The notes beneath the pieces are model-generated. The model was not told where the DNA came from, searched no databases, and worked only from the letters and a program-made list of their open reading frames with translations. A stretch of 8,535 nucleotides of DNA from NCBI GenBank assembly GCA_002403295.1, contig DHHN01000005.1, positions 1 through 8,535 on the forward strand, read 5' to 3'. This DNA comes from a bacterium UBP1_UBA4771. GTDB taxonomy: Bacteria > Krumholzibacteriota > Krumholzibacteriia > Krumholzibacteriales > Krumholzibacteriaceae. The translations under genes and the position numbers were made by a program. This document shows, one piece after another, positions 1 to 5,658 of this stretch. Position 1 is the stretch's first letter. Each line of letters begins with the position of its first letter.

Positions 1-433
1 CCGGCTCGAGATCATCGACGAGGAGCCCCCGCGCCGATCCGACGAGATCGAGATCCACCTCGTCGGGCCTCAGCCGCGAAACGGTTCCCCGCGTCCACAG
101 GACGGTCCGCGAAGCGGTCGATCCGTTCACCATGATGAAGGCGAACTGCGAGGACGCGCCGGGCTCGACCGCGACCGACGAGCAATCGACGTCCTCGGCG
201 CGGAGTTCGTCCAGCATTCTCCGCCCGAAGTCGTCGTCGCCGACCTTGGCGACGAGGGCCGCGCTCGCGCCGAGCCGGCGCGCCGCGACCATGGCCGTCG
301 CGGCCGGTCCGCCTCCCTGGATCGTCAAATCGCGGATCTCGAGCTTTCCATCCTCCGCCGGAAGACGGGGAACGACGCCGAGATAATCGAGGGCCGTATA
401 TCCCACGCCGACGATGTCGAACCTTCTTCTCAT
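1..433 (-). CDS. PfkB/ribokinase-family sugar kinase, N-terminal part (gene runs off the left edge)
   Basis: The minus-strand reading frame from ATG at 433 stays open to the window edge (144 codons). The protein begins MRRRFDIVGVGYTALDYLG, the usual first strand of a PfkB-type kinase, with Asp16 in the position that normally contacts the sugar. Residues 40-47 (GGGPAATA) match the PfkB N-terminal signature with its Gly-Gly-Gly-Pro-Ala core, followed by AARRLGA and VAKVGDDDFG (residues about 60-70), both typical of ribokinase, fructokinase and adenosine kinase relatives. The family phosphorylates a sugar or nucleoside hydroxyl with ATP in the cytoplasm. The catalytic Asp and the C-terminal ATP signature lie outside the window, so the substrate cannot be named. 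The start is well supported: a GGAGAGGGA Shine-Dalgarno stretch lies 7 nt upstream. The gene is divergent from the Nudix gene. Confidence 0.9.
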   Translation of the reverse strand, partial: MRRRFDIVGVGYTALDYLGVVPRLPAEDGKLEIRDLTIQGGGPAATAMVAARRLGASAALVAKVGDDDFGRRMLDELRAEDVDCSSVAVEPGASSQFAFIMVNGSTASRTVLWTRGTVSRLRPDEVDLDLVGSARGLLVDDLEP

Positions 434-440
434 GCGCGCG

Positions 441-449
441 TCCCTCTCC
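441..449 (-). promoter_or_regulatory. Ribosome binding site of the PfkB-family kinase
   Basis: Read on the minus strand the stretch is GGAGAGGGA, ending 7 nt before the ATG at 433. It fixes the start of the sugar kinase. Confidence 0.6.
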
Positions 450-469
450 GGCGCTCCGCCGCCGCGCCC

Positions 470-498
470 ATGCTATCGAAGCGTCCGCGCGGCGGCAA
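470..498 (-). promoter_or_regulatory. Candidate sigma70-type promoter for the PfkB-family kinase
   Basis: On the minus strand a TTGCCG -35-like hexamer (498-493) and a TAGCAT -10-like hexamer (475-470) are separated by 17 bp. Transcription would start near 463, about 30 nt before the ATG at 433. Each hexamer matches the consensus at 4 of 6 positions. Such matches arise by chance and the sigma factor preferences of this organism are unknown, so this is a weak call. Confidence 0.3.
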
Positions 499-544
499 GG
501 ACAACTTCGGCGCGCGATCGAGACCGGCCGCGCTCACTTGAGAC

Positions 545-573
545 TTGCGGGACGGGTGATCCGCGCGTATGCT
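545..573 (+). promoter_or_regulatory. Candidate sigma70-type promoter for the Nudix gene
   Basis: TTGCGG (545-550) and TATGCT (568-573) are separated by 17 bp. If used, transcription would begin near 580, which excludes the upstream in-frame ATG at 569 (inside the -10) and favours translation from 596 or 599. The -35 is poor (3 of 6) and the -10 moderate (4 of 6). Confidence 0.3.
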
Positions 574-595
574 CGGAGCGGGGGTCGATGACCGC

Positions 596-1135
596 ATGAT
601 GCAAAGCGCCAAGATCTTCTGCCCGTACTGCGGCAAGCCGCTCGAGCGGCGGGAATCCGATGGGCGCTCGCGCCTCTACTGCGGCGCGGAGGCCCGCTTT
701 ATCTACGAGAATCCGATCCCCGCCGCGACGGCGATCGTCACGGGCGAAGACGGCCGCATGCTGCTCATCCTGCGAAGCCGGGAGCCGGGACGCGGGTGCT
801 GGGCCCTGCCGGGAGGATTCATCGAGATGGGCGAGAGCCCGGCGGAGGCGGCCCGGCGCGAGCTCGAGGAGGAATGCGGCGTGCGCGCGAGCGATCCCTC
901 GCTCGTCGACATCATCTTTCAGGATAGCAGGTACTACGGCACGTCGCTTCTCCTCATCGGATACTCCTTCGCGAGCTATGCCGGCACGCCGCGGCCCGGC
1001 GACGACGCCGCCGATCTCGCCTTCTTCGATCCCGCGCACTTGCCCGATCTCGCCTTCGAGGCCCACGGCCGCATGATCGAACGCTTCCTCGAGCGGCGCG
1101 AGGAGCTGCGGCGCCTCTGGACGGAAGAGGTCTGA
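596..1135 (+). CDS. Nudix hydrolase with N-terminal zinc-ribbon-like segment
   Basis: The 179-residue protein contains a perfect Nudix box (GX5EX7REUXEEXGU): Gly74, Glu80, Arg88-Glu89-Leu90, Glu92-Glu93, Gly95 and Val96. The glutamates coordinate the divalent metals used to hydrolyse a nucleoside diphosphate linked to another moiety. The domain begins near residue 40 (NPIPAATAIV) and has the usual WALPGGF lead-in at 69-75. Residues 9-12 (CPYC) and Cys29 resemble the zinc ribbon found in front of NADH-pyrophosphatase-like and other Nudix proteins, but the expected fourth cysteine is Glu32 (CGAE instead of CxxC). The substrate cannot be predicted: house-cleaning of damaged nucleotides, ADP-ribose and NADH-type dinucleotides are all possible. 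An in-frame ATG at 569 would add nine residues; 596 is preferred because the family usually starts just before the ribbon, a G-rich tract lies 11 nt upstream, and the candidate -10 box overlaps 569. The gene is divergent from the kinase and convergent with the operon. Confidence 0.92.
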   Translation: MMQSAKIFCPYCGKPLERRESDGRSRLYCGAEARFIYENPIPAATAIVTGEDGRMLLILRSREPGRGCWALPGGFIEMGESPAEAARRELEEECGVRASDPSLVDIIFQDSRYYGTSLLLIGYSFASYAGTPRPGDDAADLAFFDPAHLPDLAFEAHGRMIERFLERREELRRLWTEEV

Positions 1136-1144
1136 CGGCGGCGT

Positions 1145-1161
1145 CGCGCGGCGAACGCGCG
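1145..1161. terminator. Small GC hairpin between convergent genes, possible weak bidirectional terminator
   Basis: CGCGCG (1145-1150), a 5-nt spacer and CGCGCG (1156-1161) can fold into a 6-bp stem just after the Nudix stop, and downstream of the PP-loop gene on the other strand. No U-run follows on either strand, so it is not a classical intrinsic terminator. Termination between these convergent genes could equally be Rho-dependent. Confidence 0.25.
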
Positions 1162-1217
1162 GAATATCCGAAATGACCATTCGACGAGGATCGACCGGGA
1201 CGGCGGCGCGCGGCCTC

Positions 1218-2261
1218 CTAGATGCGTGTCCGTTCCACGAGCTCTTCCGGAGCGGGGGCGGAATCGTACAAGCGCTCCTCGCTCCCCCGCCTCGCCGCCA
1301 CCCGCGTGAGCGGGGCGTCCTTCGCGTCGCCGTACCTCGCGACGAATGAGGCCGCGATCGAGAGGTCTTCCTCCGTCGCGATCCCCTGCACGAGCGCGGT
1401 CGGCCCCGGCACGTCGACCGGCGAGGCGAGCCACCTCCCCTCCCACGCGCGCTCGAGGTAGTCGTTCTCGACCTCGCGGCGTCCGACGACGATCTTCACC
1501 GCTGGAGACAGGCGGAAGTGCCTTCCGACCGAGAAGAGAAGGGTCTCCTCGCGCGTGAGCGGAGCGTCGCCGGCGTGCCTCATCCAGTCGCGGACCTTGC
1601 GCGCGTAGTTCGCGTCCGTCAGGAGACACCCGCCCGCCGGGGAATCGTACCCGGCGACGCCGAGCTCGCGGGCGAGCGCCATCTGCCGCGCGCGCGAGCG
1701 GCCCTCGATGTCGAGGAGACGCTCGCGATCGAGCCAGCCATCGCGCTCCGGGACCGTCGGCGGGAGGCGCTTCGCGCTCAGGGGGCGAACGAGCAGCCCC
1801 TCGAGCCCGCTCTCCCGATCGATGATCCGGAGCGCGGCGCGGTTCTGCGACATCGGCCGCTGGCCGAGCACTTCCCCGGTGAAGACGAATCGCGCCCCTT
1901 CGCGCTCCATGATCCGCTTCGCCTCGCGGATCATGTAGAGATGGCAGTCGATGCAGGGGTTCACGTTCGCGCCGTACCCGTAGCGGGGATGCAGCAGGAC
2001 GTCGAGATACTCCGTCGAGCGGTCGACGACGAGCACCCGCGTCGCGAAGGCGCCGGACATCCGCCGCGACTCCTCCTCGAGAATGGCGTCGAGCCTCTCG
2101 CCGGCGACCTCGCGCCGCACGATGCCGGCGGCGTAACCGATCGCGACGTGGAGGCCGACGACCTCGATCCCCTGCCGCCGGATAACGGCGACGGCGAGCG
2201 CGCTGTCGAGACCTCCCGAGACGAGACCGACGGCTTTGACCGGTCGTTCCATGCCGTCCAT
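1218..2261 (-). CDS. PP-loop ATP pyrophosphatase of the tRNA-thiolation type (ThiI/MnmA-like)
   Basis: Predicted protein of 347 residues. The adenylation PP-loop is SGGLDS at residues 15-20. It is followed by NPCIDC (Cys103, Cys106), TGEVLGQRPMSQ (128-139), VRPLSAK (158-164) and SPAGGCLLTD (Cys212). This order is that of a bacterial/archaeal family commonly annotated as tRNA thiouridylase or tRNA 4-thiouridine synthase-like, with a C-terminal extension resembling the NFACT-R_2 RNA-binding module. Family members are expected to activate a tRNA uridine with ATP and insert sulfur in the cytoplasm; the exact position modified is not established here. The three cysteines are the only ones in the protein, which suggests either Fe-S ligands or catalytic thiols. 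The ATG at 2261 lies 1 nt after the stop of the permease gene (TAG-A-ATG), implying translational coupling. An ATG at 2252 has a better-spaced GGA and is an alternative; a TTG at 2288 would lie inside the permease gene and is less likely. It is the last gene of the operon. Confidence 0.88.
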   Translation of the reverse strand: MDGMERPVKAVGLVSGGLDSALAVAVIRRQGIEVVGLHVAIGYAAGIVRREVAGERLDAILEEESRRMSGAFATRVLVVDRSTEYLDVLLHPRYGYGANVNPCIDCHLYMIREAKRIMEREGARFVFTGEVLGQRPMSQNRAALRIIDRESGLEGLLVRPLSAKRLPPTVPERDGWLDRERLLDIEGRSRARQMALARELGVAGYDSPAGGCLLTDANYARKVRDWMRHAGDAPLTREETLLFSVGRHFRLSPAVKIVVGRREVENDYLERAWEGRWLASPVDVPGPTALVQGIATEEDLSIAASFVARYGDAKDAPLTRVAARRGSEERLYDSAPAPEELVERTRI

Positions 2262-2262
2262 T

Positions 2263-3180
2263 CTAATGCCCGGAGTCGCCGGCGGCAAGCGTCCTGCGCA
2301 GACCCTCCCCGGCGTAATGAAACGCGAGACAGGTGATGAAGATCATGAATCCGGGAGCGAACGCCGCGACGGGCGCCTCCCGGATGAAGAGGTGGGCGTT
2401 TTGCAGCATGTTGCCCCACGTCGGCGCCGGCGGCTGAACGCCGAAGCCGAGAAAGCTGAGGGCCGATTCGGCGATCATCGCCTGCGCGAACCCCGTCGTC
2501 GCCGCGACGATCACCGCCGGCATGGCGCCGGGAAGGAGATGCCGCGCGAGCAGCCTCATCCGTCCCGCCCCGATCGCCCGCGCCGCATCGACGAAGCCGC
2601 GCTCCCCGAGCGATTGCACGAGCGAGCGCACCACCCGGGCCGTCTCCACCCACGAAGCGGCGCCGATGATGACGGGGATGAGCCAGAGCCGCTCTCCCGC
2701 GGCAGCCGCGGCCGCGAGCAGCACGAGAAAGACCGGCACGGAGAGAAAGAGATCGATCGCGATCGCGACCCCGGCGTCGACCGCTCCGCCGAAGAAGCCG
2801 GCCGCGGCCCCCGCGAGCACGCCGATCGCCGCCGCGATCGAGACGGCCGCGAAGGCGACGAGAAGGCTGTAGCGCCCGGCGTAGATGACCCGCGTCAGCG
2901 TGTCCCGCCCGAGCTCGTCCGTGCCGAGGGGATGATCCGCCGAGGGCGGCGCGAGCAGCCGGTCGAGATCGATCGCGTCGCGGCCGTGCGGAGCGAAGAG
3001 CGGCGCGCCGAGCGAGATCGCCAGCACGAGCGAGAGCAGGACGAGCGAATAGACCGCCGGCCGGTACGCGAAAAACCGCGCGCGCCGCATCCGGCGGCCG
3101 GCGCACGCGGCCGCGCGCGGGATCGCCCCCCGGGCGCCGCGCGAATCGCCCGTCGCGCCGTCGATCCCGTCGAGGCTCAC
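2263..3180 (-). CDS. ABC transporter permease, DppC/OppC type
   Basis: This is a 305-residue inner-membrane permease of the binding-protein-dependent peptide/nickel class. It has one membrane segment near residues 41-59, the conserved periplasmic motif HPLGTDELGRD at 83-93 that marks the DppC/OppC subfamily, then a block of hydrophobic segments from about 105 onward. The cytoplasmic EAA loop that docks to the ATPase is at 196-217 (FVDAARAIGAG, then RHLLP). ALSFLGFGVQPP and TWGNML near the C-terminal third are further DppC/OppC hallmarks. It should pair with the DppB-type permease just upstream. The start is a GTG at 3180 that overlaps the TGA of the previous gene (GTGA), preceded by AAGGGG at a 6-nt spacing. 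The frame stays open upstream to 3390, but those residues are an Arg-rich shadow of the other permease. The N-terminal 35 residues before the first membrane segment are long and Arg/Gly-rich; Met31 (MRRARFF) could be an internal start. Confidence 0.93.
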   Translation of the reverse strand: MSLDGIDGATGDSRGARGAIPRAAACAGRRMRRARFFAYRPAVYSLVLLSLVLAISLGAPLFAPHGRDAIDLDRLLAPPSADHPLGTDELGRDTLTRVIYAGRYSLLVAFAAVSIAAAIGVLAGAAAGFFGGAVDAGVAIAIDLFLSVPVFLVLLAAAAAAGERLWLIPVIIGAASWVETARVVRSLVQSLGERGFVDAARAIGAGRMRLLARHLLPGAMPAVIVAATTGFAQAMIAESALSFLGFGVQPPAPTWGNMLQNAHLFIREAPVAAFAPGFMIFITCLAFHYAGEGLRRTLAAGDSGH

Positions 3181-4184
3181 GATACGCCCCTTCCCGACGC
3201 GGGCTCCCGCGCCGCCGCGGGGCCGCACCCGCGCTCGAGCGATATTCTCGGATCGACGGCCGCGCCGAGGATATCGCCGAGCAGGTTCGCGAGGATGACG
3301 AGAAACGACGAGACCACGACGACGCCGAGCACGCGCGGGTAGTCGTGGCGCGCGAGCCCATCGTAGAACATCCTGCCCATGCCGGGCCACGAGAAGACGG
3401 TCTCCGTGATCACCGCCCCCGTGAAGAGCGCCGGCAGATGAAGGGCCGCCACGGCGAGGACGGGCAGGAGGGACGGCCGCAGGGCGTGTTTGAAGAGAAC
3501 GGCGCCCTCGCCGAGGCCCTTCGCGCGCGCGGTGCGAACGAAATCGCCGCTCATGACCTCGAGGAGCTGCGCCCGCACGTAGCGGCTCCAGGAGGCGGCG
3601 AACCCCGAGGCGAGAACGAGAGCCGGAAGCGCGAGATGCCGCAGGCGATCGGCGGCGCCCGCCGCGCCGATCGTCTCGCGGCCGCCGCTCGGGAGAACGC
3701 CGAGCCGCAGCGAGAAGACGTAGATCGCGACGATTCCGAGCCAGAAGACGGGCATCGACATGCCGGCCGCGGAGAGCACCGAGACGAGCTCGTCGACGAT
3801 CCCGTCCCTCCTCGCGGCCGCGGCGGCTCCCGCGCAGAGCGCGGCGGCGAGGGCGATGACGAAGGCCGTTCCCATGAGCTCGAACGTCGCGGCCGCGCGC
3901 GCGAGGATCATGCGGGAAACGGGCTCCCCCGTCGCGTAGCTCGTCCCGAAATCGAATCCGAGAAACACGCGACGGAGCCAGATGAGATACTGAACCGCAA
4001 GCGGCCGGTCGAGCCCGAAGGCGCGCTCGATCCGCGCGAGATCCGCGTCCGATGCGGCCCGCCCCCCCGCCATGACGGCGGCCGGGCCTCCGGGCGCGAG
4101 GTGGAGCAGCGCGAAGGTGGCCGCCGAGACGAGCAGCACGATGGGAACGACGCGGAGAAGCCTCCGGAAGATGTATCGTTTCAT
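3177..4184 (-). CDS. ABC transporter permease, DppB/OppB type
   Basis: The 335-residue protein begins MKRYIFRRLLRVVPIVLLV, the nearly invariant opening of DppB/OppB permeases, with a first membrane segment at about 9-28 followed by HLAPGGPA. The FGLDRPLAVQYLIWL segment near 56-70 and the DFGTSY motif near 78-83 are also typical. Hydrophobic segments follow from about 103. The EAA-type cytoplasmic loop is at about 215-238 (DFVRTARAKGLGEG, then KHALRPSLLPV), and ETVFSWPGMGR near 261-271 completes the signature. It forms the membrane channel with the next gene's product. ATG 4184 is chosen because it gives the family's usual N-terminus and has GGTGG 5 nt upstream; a GTG at 4193 would add three residues. 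The gene starts 13 nt after the beta-CASP stop. The last residues (CGPAAAREPASGRGVS) are a non-conserved tail overlapping the next start. Confidence 0.94.
   Translation of the reverse strand: MKRYIFRRLLRVVPIVLLVSAATFALLHLAPGGPAAVMAGGRAASDADLARIERAFGLDRPLAVQYLIWLRRVFLGFDFGTSYATGEPVSRMILARAAATFELMGTAFVIALAAALCAGAAAAARRDGIVDELVSVLSAAGMSMPVFWLGIVAIYVFSLRLGVLPSGGRETIGAAGAADRLRHLALPALVLASGFAASWSRYVRAQLLEVMSGDFVRTARAKGLGEGAVLFKHALRPSLLPVLAVAALHLPALFTGAVITETVFSWPGMGRMFYDGLARHDYPRVLGVVVVSSFLVILANLLGDILGAAVDPRISLERGCGPAAAREPASGRGVS
3187..3192 (-). promoter_or_regulatory. Ribosome binding site deciding the GTG start of the DppC/OppC-type permease
   Basis: On the minus strand AAGGGG lies 6 nt before the GTG at 3180 that overlaps the preceding stop codon. 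This argues for GTG at 3180 over the internal ATG at 3090 (Met31). Confidence 0.55.
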
Positions 4185-4197
4185 GCGGGCCACCGTC

Positions 4198-5658
4198 CTA
4201 CGAACCGCGCACGGGGACGAGCTCGCGCACGGCCCCCCGTTCCGGTATCTCGACCTCGAGCCCGAGCGTCGTGCGGATCGATTCCGCGAGCGCCTTCGCC
4301 TGACGCTCCTCGCCGTGCACGAGAAACACCTTCCGCGCGCCGCGCACTTCCGAGACCCAGCGCAGGAGCCCCGCCGCGTCGGCGTGCCCCGAGAACGCGG
4401 AGGATGCCTGCACGGAAAGCGCCGGAGCGATCCAGTCCTCGAGGTTCGAGCCGCCCTCCCGGCGCCGGACGAGAACGGGGCTCTCCCCGGCGAGAAGCCT
4501 CGCCCCGAGCGAGCCGGGCGGTTGCCAGCCGATGATGCAGAGGAGATTCTCCGGGCGCGCGAACATCCGCATGAGATGGCGGGGGGAATTCGCGTGGGCG
4601 AGATCGCCGCTCGAGGTGACGAAGACGGCCGGGAAGTGGCGGCGGTCGTGCACCTTCATCGACGTGCGGCTTCGCACCTCACGCAGGGACGGAAAGCGCA
4701 GAGGCTCGCCCGGGTAGAGCCCGCGCGCCTCCTCCGAGAGCTCGTCCCGGAGTTCCCGGTACACGGCCGATATCTTGTGCGCGGTCGGGCTGTCGACCCA
4801 TATCTCGGATTGGGCGGGAATGACGCCCTCCCGCTGGTACCGGTCGATGACCGCCATGACCTCCTGCGTCCGTCCGAGGGTGAATGCGGGTATGAGCACG
4901 TCCCCTCCCCCGCCGAGCGCCTCGCCGATGGTCCGGGCGAAGCCCTCGTGCGGCCGGAGGGAACTCCCCCCCCCTTCCTCGCGGACGACGCCGCCGTACG
5001 TCGACTCCATGACGACGTAGTCGGCACGCGGAGGAACCTCGGCGGGAGGAACGAGCAGGCAGTTGCCGCCGCCGATATCCCCCGAAACGACGAGAAGAAC
5101 CGTATCGTCGCCGGCCGGGAGCCACAGCTCGACGGAGGCCGCGCCGAGCAGATGCTCCGCGCGACGGAACCGGAACCGCACCCCGCCGTGCTCGACCTCG
5201 AGTCCGAACGGCACCTCCGAAAATCCGGCGACCGCCCGGCCGAACACGTCCCGCCCGACCGCCGCGCGCGAGATCCCCCGCATCATGCCGAGCATGATCG
5301 GCGCGAGCCGCGCCGTCGCGCGCGTGCAGTACACGGGCCCGTCGAATCCCGCCCCGAAGAGCTCGGGCAGGAGGCCGCAGTGATCGGTATGGGCGTGCGT
5401 CAGGATGACGAACGCGAGGGATTCGGGCAGGGTCGGGATTTCCCCGCTCCCCGCTTCCCCGAGCGCGCCGCAATCGACGGCGAATCTGAGGTCCCCTGCC
5501 GTCACGACGAGACACGAGCCGCCCACGCTGCGGGCGGCGCCGCGGAATTCGATCCGGGGCGCATCCGCGCCGCGCGCCCCCCGTCCGCCGCAGAGCAGGA
5601 ACAGGGCGAGAACGGTCGCGGCGATCACCGCGGCGAGGACGGCCGAGCGGGATTTCAT
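4198..5658 (-). CDS. Metallo-beta-lactamase/beta-CASP nuclease with N-terminal signal or membrane anchor
   Basis: Predicted protein of 486 residues with all expected beta-CASP elements: Asp62 (VDCGA), HAHTDH at 88-93, His169 (AEHLLGAA), Asp194 (SGDIG), motif A Glu218 (ESTYGG), motif B His425 (FSGHAD) and motif C His448 (VHGE). Also present are PAFTLGRTQEV (257-267), DSPTAHK (289-295) and GWQPPGSLG (377-385). Relatives (CPSF73-like and TTHA0252-like proteins) are two-zinc RNA endo/exonucleases; a histidine at motif C goes with RNA rather than DNA substrates. The oddity is residues 1-33: basic MKSR, a hydrophobic stretch from about 6 to 22, then a Gly/Ala-rich region, as in a Sec signal peptide or an uncleaved anchor. 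Cys23 follows FLL, which is a poor lipobox. The segment usually reading SSGM is SSGD (349-352). The start at 5658 overlaps the receptor's TGA (ATGA) and has a strong GGGAGGT site 6 nt upstream. An envelope location is inferred, not proven. Confidence 0.9.
   Translation of the reverse strand: MKSRSAVLAAVIAATVLALFLLCGGRGARGADAPRIEFRGAARSVGGSCLVVTAGDLRFAVDCGALGEAGSGEIPTLPESLAFVILTHAHTDHCGLLPELFGAGFDGPVYCTRATARLAPIMLGMMRGISRAAVGRDVFGRAVAGFSEVPFGLEVEHGGVRFRFRRAEHLLGAASVELWLPAGDDTVLLVVSGDIGGGNCLLVPPAEVPPRADYVVMESTYGGVVREEGGGSSLRPHEGFARTIGEALGGGGDVLIPAFTLGRTQEVMAVIDRYQREGVIPAQSEIWVDSPTAHKISAVYRELRDELSEEARGLYPGEPLRFPSLREVRSRTSMKVHDRRHFPAVFVTSSGDLAHANSPRHLMRMFARPENLLCIIGWQPPGSLGARLLAGESPVLVRRREGGSNLEDWIAPALSVQASSAFSGHADAAGLLRWVSEVRGARKVFLVHGEERQAKALAESIRTTLGLEVEIPERGAVRELVPVRGS

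Noticed and set aside
473..1180. Long minus-strand open frame opposite the Nudix gene
   Set aside because: It mirrors the Nudix coding frame. The plus strand has a perfect Nudix box, while this frame has no recognisable domain and crosses the divergent promoter region.
2236..3342. Long plus-strand open frame opposite the permease genes
   Set aside because: Its product is Arg/Asp/Glu/Pro-rich low-complexity sequence, typical of the antisense of GC-rich membrane-protein genes.
5577..5658. Beta-CASP protein as a lipoprotein (Cys23)
   Set aside because: The residues before Cys23 are FLL; a lipobox needs a small residue (Gly, Ala or Ser) just before the Cys. A cleaved Sec signal or an uncleaved anchor fits better.
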